From the NCBI RefSeq assembly GCF_900083545.1, contig NZ_LT559262.1, positions 2,451,673-2,515,672 of the forward strand: DNA of 64,000 nt. The letters are read 5' to 3'. Below the pieces are notes generated by a model. It was given only the letters and a program-made list of their open reading frames with translations, did not search any database and had not been told where the DNA came from. This document shows, piece after piece, positions 44,591 through 53,585 of this stretch. Both the position numbers and the translations under genes were made by a program. The DNA comes from Alistipes provencensis. Lineage in GTDB: Bacteria; Bacteroidota; Bacteroidia; Bacteroidales; Rikenellaceae. Numbering within the stretch: the stretch's first letter is position 1; the number at the start of each line of letters is the position of its first letter.

Positions 44591-45790
44591 ATGGCATTGG
44601 AAAAGACTTGGAGATGGTTCGGGGAGGGCGATACGGTGACGCTGGCGGAGATCCGGCAGATCGGCGTCGAAGGTATCGTGACGGCCCTGCACCACATTCC
44701 TGCGGGCGAGGTCTGGCCTGTGGAGGAGATTGAAAAAGTACGGGATCGCATCGCAGCGGAGGGTATGCGCTGGAGCGTGGTGGAAAGCCTTCCGGTATCG
44801 GAGGCGATCAAGCTCCGCACGGAGGAGTGCGCCCGGCATATCGATAATTACCGGCAGTCGCTGCGCAATCTGGCGGCTTGCGGTATACATACCGTGTGTT
44901 ATAATTTTATGCCGGTGCTGGACTGGGCGCGGACCGACCTGCACTATACGAACGAGCGCGGTGCCGAGTCGATGCATTTCGACTATGACCGTTTTGCCGC
45001 TTTCGACATCCACATCCTCGGGCGTCCCGGCGCGTCGGCGGACTATCCGCCCGAGGTGTGCGAACGGGCTGCGGCGCTGGCTGCGGAGATGAGCGCTGCG
45101 GAACAGGAGGAGCTGGCCCACAATATTATCGTGGTTACGCAGGGCTTCATCAACGGCACGGTCGGTGACAGCGAGGATTACAAACAGGTATTTCTGCGCT
45201 ATCTGGCGCGGTACGACGGCATCGGTCCCGACCGTCTGCGAGAGCACCTCTCCGCATTCCTGAAAGAGGTGTGTCCGGTTGCGCAGGAGGCGGGGGTCAA
45301 CCTCTGTATCCATCCCGACGATCCGCCCTTTCCGCTGCTCGGACTGCCGCGCATCGCCGGCACCATCGAGGATTTTCGCTGGATTCTCCGTCAATACGAC
45401 GACCCTGTCAACGGTGTGACGTTCTGTGCCGGTTCGCTGTCTGCAAGGCCTGATAACGACTTGCCGGCCATGGCGCGGGAGCTGGGGCCGCGTATCCATT
45501 TCGTGCATCTGCGCAATACGCAGCAGTTGGGGCCGAAGAGTTTCTTCGAATCCGGGCACCTCACGGGTTCGGTGGATATGTACGCCGTGCTGAAGGCTTT
45601 GCTCGAAGAGCAGCGGCGGCGCATTGCCGAAGGACGGCAGGATGTGGCCATGCCGTTCCGTCCCGATCACGGACTGCGAATGCTCGACGATTTCGGCCGA
45701 TCCTCCAATCCGGGCTATCCGCTGGTGGGTCGCATGAAGGGTTTTGCCGAGATCTGCGGCCTCGAAATGGGTATTGAACGAAGTTTGTGA
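44591..45790 (+). CDS. uxuA: Mannonate dehydratase
   Basis: The 399-residue cytoplasmic enzyme dehydrates D-mannonate to 2-keto-3-deoxygluconate. MALEKTWRWFGEGDTVTLAEIRQIG and VTALHHIPAGEVWPVEEI are characteristic of the UxuA family. Metal-binding segments include CYNFMPVLDWARTDL, LCIHPDDPPFPLLGLPRI and FVHLRNTQ, and the C-terminus reads MPFRPDHGLRMLDD. Length fits. It is first in an operon with a WbsX-like and a GH127 gene, and complements the SDR mannonate oxidoreductase at 29111, giving a route for glucuronate released by the GH115 enzymes. uxaC, kdgK and kdgA are not seen in the window. Confidence 0.95.
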   Translation: MALEKTWRWFGEGDTVTLAEIRQIGVEGIVTALHHIPAGEVWPVEEIEKVRDRIAAEGMRWSVVESLPVSEAIKLRTEECARHIDNYRQSLRNLAACGIHTVCYNFMPVLDWARTDLHYTNERGAESMHFDYDRFAAFDIHILGRPGASADYPPEVCERAAALAAEMSAAEQEELAHNIIVVTQGFINGTVGDSEDYKQVFLRYLARYDGIGPDRLREHLSAFLKEVCPVAQEAGVNLCIHPDDPPFPLLGLPRIAGTIEDFRWILRQYDDPVNGVTFCAGSLSARPDNDLPAMARELGPRIHFVHLRNTQQLGPKSFFESGHLTGSVDMYAVLKALLEEQRRRIAEGRQDVAMPFRPDHGLRMLDDFGRSSNPGYPLVGRMKGFAEICGLEMGIERSL

Positions 45791-45809
45791 ATCTGATAAT
45801 CCAAATCTT

Positions 45810-47009
45810 ATGAAAAAGACCACTTTTGTAGTTTCATGCTGGGCGGCTTTGTCCTGTCTGGCGCTCCCGTCCTGCGGTGAGAGCGGGCCTCCTGCCGCCA
45901 GATACGATGTCGCCGCGTTCGTCTGGCCGGCCTACCACAACGATCCCCGGTTTGCGGAGATCGGGATTTTCCCGGACGGGGTCGGCGAATGGGAGGCCGT
46001 TTACAAGGCGCATCCCAAATTTGAAGGACACCGCCAGCCCAATGTCCCGCTGTGGGGCTATCTGGACGAGGCAGATCCGCGGGTGCAGGAGAAAAAGATC
46101 AACACGGCCCTTGAATACGGCGTCAATACCTTCATTTTCGACTGGTATTGGTACGACGACCGCCCGTTCTTGGAAGATGTATTGAATAAGGGTTTCCTGC
46201 GGGCGAAGAACAACCGGAAGATGAAGTTTTACCTGATGTGGGCCAACCATGTGATGACCTCCTACCTCGATGCGGCGAATCCCGACAAGAGCAAGGTTTA
46301 TTGGCCGGAGCCGGTCACGCCCGAGATTTTCGACCGGATCACCGACCATCTAATCGAGGATTATTTCAAATTGCCGAACTATTACAAGATCGACGGCAAA
46401 CCGGTCTTTTCCATCTATGAGACCTCGACCTTCATTCGTGAGATGGGCGGCGAGGAGCAGGCAGTTGCCGCTCTCGACCGATTTCGGCAGAAATGTGTCG
46501 AAGCCGGGCTGCCGGGAGTGCATATCCAGCCCGTCCTCTGGTTCCTGCTGCCTGCAACTTCGACGGGCATGGCGGGGGATACCTCCGTCTCCCAGCAGAA
46601 CACGGTGCGCCGTTTCGGGTTCGAGAGCCTGACCAACTACCAATGGTGCCATTTGGCTCCCGCGGACCGGGACTATCAAGAGTGGGGAGATATGGCTTCC
46701 GCCTATTATGAAAAATTCGACCGGGAATTTGATGTTCCCTATTTCCCGCATGTGTCGATCGGCTGGGACCCGAATCCGCGCTATCCCGAAGGTGTGCAGC
46801 CCTGTGTGACAGGATCGACGCCGGAACGGTTTGAAGCGTTCCTGCGGCGCGCGAAAGCCTATGTCGATGCTCATCCCGACCAGCCGCCTCTGATCACGAT
46901 CAATGCATGGAACGAGTGGGCCGAGGGCAGTTGCCTCGAACCCGACAGCCTGAATGGTTATGGGTATCTGGAAGCGGTTAAACGTGTATTTAAAACGGCA
47001 GAACGATGA
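45810..47009 (+). CDS. WbsX/GH99-like lipoprotein
   Basis: The start at MKKTTFVVSCWAALSCLALPSC gives a lipobox with Cys22 (399 residues). The in-frame sequence upstream overlaps uxuA and is rejected. The domain has VAAFVWPAYHNDPRF, GVNTFIFDWYWYDDRPF, YLMWANHVMTSYL, YYKIDGKPVFSIYE and INAWNEWAEGSCLEPD. These are the same landmarks as the three other copies, but the sequence is clearly more divergent. Surface or periplasmic location; activity unassigned. It lies 19 bases after uxuA and overlaps the GH127 gene by 4 bases (ATGA). Confidence 0.82.
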   Translation: MKKTTFVVSCWAALSCLALPSCGESGPPAARYDVAAFVWPAYHNDPRFAEIGIFPDGVGEWEAVYKAHPKFEGHRQPNVPLWGYLDEADPRVQEKKINTALEYGVNTFIFDWYWYDDRPFLEDVLNKGFLRAKNNRKMKFYLMWANHVMTSYLDAANPDKSKVYWPEPVTPEIFDRITDHLIEDYFKLPNYYKIDGKPVFSIYETSTFIREMGGEEQAVAALDRFRQKCVEAGLPGVHIQPVLWFLLPATSTGMAGDTSVSQQNTVRRFGFESLTNYQWCHLAPADRDYQEWGDMASAYYEKFDREFDVPYFPHVSIGWDPNPRYPEGVQPCVTGSTPERFEAFLRRAKAYVDAHPDQPPLITINAWNEWAEGSCLEPDSLNGYGYLEAVKRVFKTAER

Positions 47010-48931
47010 AGACACATTATTGGTTGGGTCTTGCCGCCCTTTGTTTATCCGCACTCGCCGGATGCGATGCGTCTCATGGACCGAAGGTCACTCCCCGCGT
47101 TGCCGATCGTGTAACATGGTTTTCTCCGGACGAAGTGACCTTACTGCCGGGGCCGCTTCTGGATTTACAGAATCAGGGTCGTGACTACCTGCTCTGGTTG
47201 CAACCCGATTCGTTGCTCCACTTTTTCCGGGTTGAAGCCGGATTGGTCCCGAAGGCGCAGCCCTATGCCGGATGGGAATCCGAGGATGTCTGGGGCGTCG
47301 GGCCCTTGCGCGGCGGGTTTATGGGGTATTATCTGTCGGGGCTGTCGCTGATGTACCGGGCGACGGGGGACGAACGACTGCTCCGGCAGTTGGAATACAC
47401 CCTTTCGGAGCTCGAAGCCTGCCGGAAGGCAGGCGGCGACGGATATATCATGGCCATTGCCGGCGGCAGGGAGTTGTTCCGGCGTGTGGCGGCCGGGGAG
47501 ATCAGGACCGACAATCCGACTGTCAACGGTGCGTGGGCCCCGCTTTACCTGATCAACAAGATGCTCCACGGTCTCAGGGCCTCTTATGTGGAAGCCGGGC
47601 AGCGGCAGGCGCTGACGCTGATGACCTCGCTGGCGGACTGGTTCGGATACGGCGTGCTGGACAAACTCACGGACGAACAGGTGCAGCAGTTGCTGGTGTG
47701 CGAACACGGCTCGATCAACGAATCGTATCTCGACGTGTATGAACTGACCGGGGAGTCGCGCTATCTGGAGTGGGCCGGGCGGCTTAACGATCGGAGCATG
47801 TGGGTTCCCCTTTCCGAAGGACGGGATATCCTGAACGGCTGGCATGCCAATACGCAGATACCCAAATTCACTGGGTTCGAAAAGTTCTATGTCCATACCG
47901 GGGACGAGCGTTTCGACCGCGCCGCGCGTAATTTCTGGGAGATCGTCACGACGCGCCACAGTTGGGTGATCGGCGGCAACAGTACCGGTGAGCACTTCTT
48001 TCCGGAGTCCCGTTTCGAAGAGAAGGTGTTGAAACAGGGCGGACCCGAAACCTGCAACTCGGTGAATATGATGCGCCTGACCGAGGCGCTCTTCGCGCAG
48101 CGCCCGGATGTCCGGATGGCGGAGTATTACGAACGGGTGCTGTTGAATCACATCCTCTCGGCATACGACCCCTGCAAGGGAATGTGCGTCTATTTTACGC
48201 CGATGCGTCCGGCGCACTACCGGGTTTACGGTTCGGAAGACCATTCATTTTGGTGCTGCAACCAGTCCGGTCTGGAAACTCCTGCCAAACTCAATCGCAT
48301 GGTCTTTACCAAGCAGGGGCGCGATCTGATGGTCAACCTGTTCGTTCCGGCGGCCGTGACGTGGAAAGAGCGGCATGTCTCCCTCATCCAGCAGGCTTCG
48401 ATGCCCGAGTCGCCGGAGGTGACTCTGATCCTGAAAACCGGCCGGGACCGGGAACTGGGGTTGCTGGTGCGCAAACCTTCGTGGTCACCGGAGGCTGTGC
48501 TGACGCTGAACGGCCGGACAATCGCCCCGGAGACGGATTCGGCCGGTTACTGGGTCGTCCGGGAGCCGTGGAGCGGGACGGATACGCTGAAAATCGGCTT
48601 CAGCCCGCGCATCACGGCCGAAAAACTACCCGGCTCGGAGCGTTATTCGGCATTGCTTTACGGGCCCTATGTACTGGCCGGACGCATGGGTACGGACTCT
48701 CTGCCCGCCTCGTTCTGGCGGGGGATCGACAACGGGGCCAATAACGTGATTCCGATGCCGGAGCGGACCTTCGTGCCTTGGACGGCGGAAACCATCGCTT
48801 CGCATGTGGTGAAGACCGGCGACGATCCTCTTACGTTCGGATTCGAAGGGGAGGGGTTCCGGGGCATCGGGATCGAACCTTTCTACCGGATTCATTTCGA
48901 ACGCTATACGATCTATTGGCCTGTGAAATAG
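47006..48931 (+). CDS. GH127-family (DUF1680) glycosidase lipoprotein
   Basis: A 641-residue lipoprotein (MKTHYWLGLAALCLSALAGC, Cys20) with the GH127/DUF1680 helical barrel. WGVGPLRGGFMGYYLSGLSLMY, GGPETCNSVNMMRLTEALF (E-x-C) and HSFWCCNQSGLETPAKLNRMV (C-C) hold the predicted zinc ligands and nucleophile cysteine; INESYLDVYELTG is another family segment. Compared with the GH127 at 18438 it lacks the N-terminal F5/8C-like domain. Probable beta-L-arabinofuranosidase or related exo-enzyme. Translation is coupled to the WbsX-like gene by an ATGA overlap. Confidence 0.85.
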   Translation: MKTHYWLGLAALCLSALAGCDASHGPKVTPRVADRVTWFSPDEVTLLPGPLLDLQNQGRDYLLWLQPDSLLHFFRVEAGLVPKAQPYAGWESEDVWGVGPLRGGFMGYYLSGLSLMYRATGDERLLRQLEYTLSELEACRKAGGDGYIMAIAGGRELFRRVAAGEIRTDNPTVNGAWAPLYLINKMLHGLRASYVEAGQRQALTLMTSLADWFGYGVLDKLTDEQVQQLLVCEHGSINESYLDVYELTGESRYLEWAGRLNDRSMWVPLSEGRDILNGWHANTQIPKFTGFEKFYVHTGDERFDRAARNFWEIVTTRHSWVIGGNSTGEHFFPESRFEEKVLKQGGPETCNSVNMMRLTEALFAQRPDVRMAEYYERVLLNHILSAYDPCKGMCVYFTPMRPAHYRVYGSEDHSFWCCNQSGLETPAKLNRMVFTKQGRDLMVNLFVPAAVTWKERHVSLIQQASMPESPEVTLILKTGRDRELGLLVRKPSWSPEAVLTLNGRTIAPETDSAGYWVVREPWSGTDTLKIGFSPRITAEKLPGSERYSALLYGPYVLAGRMGTDSLPASFWRGIDNGANNVIPMPERTFVPWTAETIASHVVKTGDDPLTFGFEGEGFRGIGIEPFYRIHFERYTIYWPVK

Positions 48932-48940
48932 GTCGCCTTG

Positions 48941-48985
48941 AAAAACAGATATCCCGGAACCGCAAGGTCCGGGATATCTGTTTTT
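48941..48985. terminator. Bidirectional terminator
   Basis: AAAAACAGATATCCCGGA and its exact complement enclose an eight-base loop, giving an 18-bp stem with A5 and T5 ends. It separates the converging GH127 (plus) and toroid-protein (minus) genes and can serve both. Confidence 0.95.
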
Positions 48986-48996
48986 CAGGGCGATTG

Positions 48997-51024
48997 CTAT
49001 TTGCTGTTCAGGAACCGCTCCGCGCGGCCGGGGGTGAGCATCTCCCATAGTGAGGCCACTGTCCAGCCCGGTGCGAAGATGTCGTTGTAGAATCCCTTGC
49101 CGTTCTTGCCGTAATCCCAGTTGGTGTGCTGTACGACTTCGGGGTAATAACCCGGTTTGGCGACTCCGCACAGCCGTTCTTCGAGCGGAAGGAGCTGGCG
49201 CATCGAGTTTCCGATCACTTTGGCGAAATCGGTGAAGCGTTTTTCGCCGTATTCCCGTCCCAGCCAGTCGAGGACCGAACAGAATTCAAAGACAAAAACG
49301 TCGATGTGGTTGTTTTCGACCGAGACATTGCCCCAACCCCGGGTCTTCAGCCTAAGGTCTCCGAGCATTTGCCCCGGGGCGAAAGGCACGTCCCAGAGAT
49401 AGTACCATGAGAGTGCGAAGTAGGCGGCTTTGCGGGCCATGGCGGTATAGTGTTCGCGGGACGCTTTGTCGCTGGCCAATGCCAGATAGTACATGGCTGT
49501 TGCGGCGTAGAGCGAAGCCTCCTTGTCTTCGCAGTTGGCATCGAGTGTCGAAGAGAAATAGTCGGCTTTGCCGATGATCTCCGATTCAAGGTAACGGGCT
49601 GTTTTTTCGGCGGCGGCGAGGTAACGCTTGTCGCCGAAATAGCGGTAGGCCATGACCAGCGGAAGCGTGGCCGAAGGCGTGCTGCCGCCGCTGGCGTCGA
49701 CCGTCGTCCGATCGTCACGGAATTTCCGGGGAAAACTGCCGTCCGTGGCCTGCAGTTGCAGGAATGTGTTCAGGACGGCGGTTATTTTCCGTTCCAGACC
49801 GGGATGTTTGCGGCCGTGCTCCTTTTCGTAACGCAGGTAGTGGAGCAGGGCATAGATGCCTTCGCTCTGGCGGCGGATGCTGAAAATATCGGTTTCCGTA
49901 CCATGCTTGAAGTCGACGAATTCGCGGATGAATCCTCCGGCGGAGAATCCGTCGCTTTCATAGCTGTCGAAGGTTGCTCTCGACAGGGTGACGAGGTCGG
50001 CACGATCGTGTTCGTATCCGTATTCGAGGGCGTTGAACGCGTTGAGCAGGACTCGTCCTACGAAACCGACCTCGGCGCGGCCGTTGGGCTCGCAATCGGC
50101 CGTGCGGAGCTGTTCCCCGGACATGTATTTCAGCGGATAGCTGTCCACATAGGCTGCCGTGAAATAGCCGGTCAGCGCCTCCTTCATCTGTTCGTCCGAA
50201 TAGGCAGGTTCGGGGATCGCGGGTTGCAGGCGGTCGTAGCTGTATTCCCATGTGTCCTGTACGAAATCGGAGAAGTCTGCGGCCTCCCCGTGGCGGAGTT
50301 CCCAGCGGAGGATGACCGTGCCGCCTTCGGGCAGGTGTTGGTAGGCCCGGACCGGCGGGGCCAGCGTGAGCTTGCTGATATAGCAGTAGGGAGTTTCCTG
50401 ATAGGGGAATCCGAAGCGGAGCGCTGCCCGGCCTTCGATGTTCTCGAAGCCGGTGAATCCGATCGATGTATTGCCCGAGAGGATTACTTCGCCGCTTTTG
50501 TGGGTGGTCAGTGCGTCGCAGCCGGGGCCGCATTCGCGCAGTACCGTGTGGAATTTTCCGCTGGCAGGGTCGAAAATACCCGTCAATGGTGCGCTGAGGC
50601 GGTCTTCGCGGACGGTCCAACTATCGGCCGAGTGGAACGACGGCGCCTCCTTCGGCGACCGGAGGTTCTGGCGGTACCAGAAACCCGGCATCAGGAACTG
50701 GCATCCGTCGTGGGTGAATCCGGTGTCGAACGTCTGGCTGTATTGGAACCAGATGTCGCCCAGAGCGGTAATGCAGATCTCGACCGTGCTGCCAGCGTCG
50801 TGCGGGGTTTCGGTGGCGACGATGGAAACGGGGAGTGTGCGGCCCGCTTCCAGCATGAAGCGGCCGTCGCCGGGGCGGGGCGTGAGGAGGTAGTCGACGG
50901 CCGGGTTTCCGGGTGTTTTCAGGGAGATCGTGTGGTTGCCCGTGGTCAGCACGTTGCCCGCGGCGCCATAGCCGTATCCCGAAAAGAGCAGGCAGGCAAA
51001 GGCGCAGGAAAGGTATTTTTTCAT
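48997..51024 (-). CDS. Secreted (alpha/alpha)-toroid protein, possible glycoside hydrolase or lyase
   Basis: A 675-residue protein with a signal peptide. Residues about 30-260 are beta-rich (HTISLKTPGNPAVDYLL, GDIWFQYSQTFDTGFTHDG). The remainder is helical with repeated aromatic hairpins (SEGIYALLHYLRYEKEHG, LPLVMAYRYFGDKRYLAAAEK, ASLYAATAMYYLALAS, FALSWYYLWDVPFAPGQM). This is the layout of six-hairpin glycosidases and polysaccharide lyases. I do not recognise a CAZy family; FSAGGFIREFVDF and DASGGSTPSATLPL could be active-site segments. The start overlaps the stop of an AraC regulator (ATGA), so regulator and enzyme are made together. Confidence 0.7.
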   Translation of the reverse strand: MKKYLSCAFACLLFSGYGYGAAGNVLTTGNHTISLKTPGNPAVDYLLTPRPGDGRFMLEAGRTLPVSIVATETPHDAGSTVEICITALGDIWFQYSQTFDTGFTHDGCQFLMPGFWYRQNLRSPKEAPSFHSADSWTVREDRLSAPLTGIFDPASGKFHTVLRECGPGCDALTTHKSGEVILSGNTSIGFTGFENIEGRAALRFGFPYQETPYCYISKLTLAPPVRAYQHLPEGGTVILRWELRHGEAADFSDFVQDTWEYSYDRLQPAIPEPAYSDEQMKEALTGYFTAAYVDSYPLKYMSGEQLRTADCEPNGRAEVGFVGRVLLNAFNALEYGYEHDRADLVTLSRATFDSYESDGFSAGGFIREFVDFKHGTETDIFSIRRQSEGIYALLHYLRYEKEHGRKHPGLERKITAVLNTFLQLQATDGSFPRKFRDDRTTVDASGGSTPSATLPLVMAYRYFGDKRYLAAAEKTARYLESEIIGKADYFSSTLDANCEDKEASLYAATAMYYLALASDKASREHYTAMARKAAYFALSWYYLWDVPFAPGQMLGDLRLKTRGWGNVSVENNHIDVFVFEFCSVLDWLGREYGEKRFTDFAKVIGNSMRQLLPLEERLCGVAKPGYYPEVVQHTNWDYGKNGKGFYNDIFAPGWTVASLWEMLTPGRAERFLNSK

Positions 51025-51950
51025 AACAGTTTGGATTGTATGGTCAGTTCGTTTTGAGGTTGCAGTTGGCTGCCCTGAGTGAATTCGCGGTATTTGGAGG
51101 GTGTCATGCCGGTTTTCTTTTTGAAGACGATGTTGAAATAGGAGGGGGTTTCAAACCCGACGGCATAGGCGATCTGCTGGCAGTTCATCTCGGAGTTGGT
51201 GAGCAGCTCCTTGGATTTTGATATTTTCAGTTCCTGCATGTATTGGTTGGGAGCAAATCCCGTGTACTCCTTGAAGATGCGCCGGAACCAAGAGTATCCC
51301 ATCCCGATCTGGCGGGCGATGACCTCTCCCGGCAGGTTTTGCTCGATGTTCTCCTGCATCAGTATCTTCGCCTTGGCGATCTGTCCGTCGATGTTCTTGT
51401 CGCGGAAAGCCATTTGGCGGTCCTCGCTGTAAGCGAATCCGAGCAGCAGATTGACGATCCCCGCCAGAATCTGCTGATGGCCCGAACCCTGTTGCTGAGC
51501 CACGGTCGCAGCCCAACGATAAAGGTGATAGATCTCTTCGTGGATGCCGATGCTGAAGACGGCTTTTTCACGGATGAAAAACCGCGAAGCCACCCTTTTT
51601 TCAATGTCCGGTCCCGTGAATCCGACCCAAGATTCGTGCCACCCGGTCTGCGGGTCGGGACGGTAGTTGTGCCATTCGCCCGGAAAGAGCAGGAACATGT
51701 CTCCTTCCCGAATTTCACACTCTTTTTGCCGGGTGGATACGAACTGTCCCTTGCCCCGGGTGATGTAGACCAGTTGGTATTCGTTCAAAACGCGCCCTTT
51801 CTCAGTCGAAAAGAGGTAACGTGTAGGGTGGTTGCGCGACGGATATTCGGCCTGCGGCGGGATGTTCTGGTGCCCGGCTGTCGTTACGACCATTCCCCAG
51901 AGCATATCCTGATCGTTCGACATCAGGTATTTTACATGGCTTTCTTCCAT
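51021..51950 (-). CDS. AraC-family transcriptional regulator
   Basis: A 309-residue regulator. The N-terminal cupin sensor reads NEYQLVYITRGKGQFVSTRQ, MFLLFPGEWHNYRPDPQTGW. A helical linker follows, then two C-terminal HTH motifs (NLPGEVIARQIGMGYSWFRR and NCQQIAYAVGFETPSYFNIV). It is divergent from the isomerase-headed operon at 52131 across an AT-rich 180-base spacer, and overlaps the toroid-protein gene downstream. It probably controls both. I found no clear -33/-7 pair on either strand of the spacer. Confidence 0.88.
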   Translation of the reverse strand: MEESHVKYLMSNDQDMLWGMVVTTAGHQNIPPQAEYPSRNHPTRYLFSTEKGRVLNEYQLVYITRGKGQFVSTRQKECEIREGDMFLLFPGEWHNYRPDPQTGWHESWVGFTGPDIEKRVASRFFIREKAVFSIGIHEEIYHLYRWAATVAQQQGSGHQQILAGIVNLLLGFAYSEDRQMAFRDKNIDGQIAKAKILMQENIEQNLPGEVIARQIGMGYSWFRRIFKEYTGFAPNQYMQELKISKSKELLTNSEMNCQQIAYAVGFETPSYFNIVFKKKTGMTPSKYREFTQGSQLQPQNELTIQSKLL

Positions 51951-52130
51951 TATGAAAAATTGATAACATCAAAATTTTAAATCGGATGTGCAATTATAGA
52001 AATAAATATTTATATAGGCCTTTATATTTTGATAATATTTTGTGTCAGAAAATAAAATCATCAAATCAATGAGAGAAATGAGACCTGCCGTGAATTCCAT
52101 AGCTTTGCTGAAAATTTATTGCCTGTATTT

Positions 52131-53558
52131 ATGGAAAAAACAACGACACGGGCCCGCGTCGGGCTATTTGCTACAGGGCTCGATACATATTGGGACCAGT
52201 TTGACGGCTTGCGCGATCATCTGAACGCTTACAGGGAGGAGATCGCGGCCGGAATCGGAAGGACGGGCGACGTCGAGGTCGTCGATGCCGGAATGGTGGA
52301 TTCACCCGAGAAGGCGTTCGCGGCAGCGTCGCTGTTGGCGCAAAAAGAGGTGGACCTCGTGTTTCTCTATGTGGCCACCTATTGCCTCTCGTCGACGATC
52401 CTGCCGGTGGCCCAGCGTATCGGATGCCCGGTCATCGTGCTGAATCTGCAACCGACGGCTGCCATCGACTATCAGAAGATCAATGCGCTCGGCGATCGGG
52501 GGCGGATGACCGGAATGTGGCTGGAAAACTGTCAGGCCTGCTCGGTTCCCGAGATTGCCAACGTGTTCAACCGGGCCGGGTTGCGTTACGACATTGTCAC
52601 CGGCTACCTGAAAGACATTTTGGCTTGGGAGCAGATCGGGGATTGGGTTGCAGCAGCGAAGGTTTTCCGGGGAATGCGGGAGAACCGGTTGGGTATTTTG
52701 GGCCACTATTACGGGGGCATGCTCGACGTCTACACCGACATCACCCGCCAGTCGGCCGTCTTCGGAACGCATATGGAGATGTTGGAAATGTGTGAGTTGA
52801 AACGTTACCGGGACCAAATGACCGAAGAGGATGTGGATGCCAAGCTCCGGGAGTTCCGTGCGAACTTCGATGTGAGTCCCGAATGCGAGGAGTCCGAGTT
52901 GCGGCGTGCGGCGGCTACGTCGGTCGCGCTGGACCGGATGGTCGAGAATCATCGGCTCGGAGCGATGGCCTACTATTACGAGGGCGAAGGGGTTTACGAG
53001 GATATCGCCACCTCGGTGATTGCCGGGAATACGCTGCTCACGGGGCGAGCTGTTCCCGTTGCCGGGGAGTGTGAGGTGAAGAATGCTCAGGCGATGAAGA
53101 TACTGTCGTTGCTGGGCGCCGGAGGTTCCTTCTCGGAGTTCTATGCCATGGATTTCAACGACGACATCGTGATGCTGGGACACGATGGACCGGCTCATTT
53201 CGAGATTGCCGAAGGTCGTGTCGGACTTGTTCCGCTGCCTGTCTATCACGGCAAGCCCGGTAAGGGCCTTTCGATTCAGATGTCGGTGAAACGCGGCCCT
53301 GTGACGTTGCTTTCGGTCTGTGAGGATGGGGAAAGCATCTATCTGCTGGCAGCCGAAGGCGAAGCGGTCGAGGGGCCGACTTTGCAGATCGGCAATACCA
53401 ACAGCCGCTACCGGTTTGCCTGCGGCGCCCGGAAATTTATGGATGCTTGGAGCAAAGCGGGGCCTTCGCACCATTGTGCCATCGGCGTCGGACATCAGCT
53501 TGAACGACTGAAGAAAGCGGCTTTCCTATTCAATATTCCGATCTTGGTCGTGGAATAA
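52131..53558 (+). CDS. L-fucose/L-arabinose isomerase-family protein
   Basis: From ATG 52131 (MEKTTTRARVGLFATGLDTYWDQ) the product is 475 residues and cytoplasmic. It follows the two-part FucI/AraA fold: an N-terminal Rossmann-like part with DLVFLYVATYCLSS and CPVIVLNLQP, and a C-terminal part with AYYYEGEGVYEDIATSVIAG, GECEVKNAQAM, AHFEIAEG and HHCAIGVGH. The last segments hold the Glu and His expected to bind Mn. Ketose/aldose isomerisation of arabinose or fucose is the family role. Sequence is not close enough to AraA or FucI to name. It leads an operon with WbsX-like and Sus genes, implying a sugar released by that system. Confidence 0.78.
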   Translation: MEKTTTRARVGLFATGLDTYWDQFDGLRDHLNAYREEIAAGIGRTGDVEVVDAGMVDSPEKAFAAASLLAQKEVDLVFLYVATYCLSSTILPVAQRIGCPVIVLNLQPTAAIDYQKINALGDRGRMTGMWLENCQACSVPEIANVFNRAGLRYDIVTGYLKDILAWEQIGDWVAAAKVFRGMRENRLGILGHYYGGMLDVYTDITRQSAVFGTHMEMLEMCELKRYRDQMTEEDVDAKLREFRANFDVSPECEESELRRAAATSVALDRMVENHRLGAMAYYYEGEGVYEDIATSVIAGNTLLTGRAVPVAGECEVKNAQAMKILSLLGAGGSFSEFYAMDFNDDIVMLGHDGPAHFEIAEGRVGLVPLPVYHGKPGKGLSIQMSVKRGPVTLLSVCEDGESIYLLAAEGEAVEGPTLQIGNTNSRYRFACGARKFMDAWSKAGPSHHCAIGVGHQLERLKKAAFLFNIPILVVE

Positions 53559-53585
53559 TATGACTTTTACCTTAAAACTTAAAAA

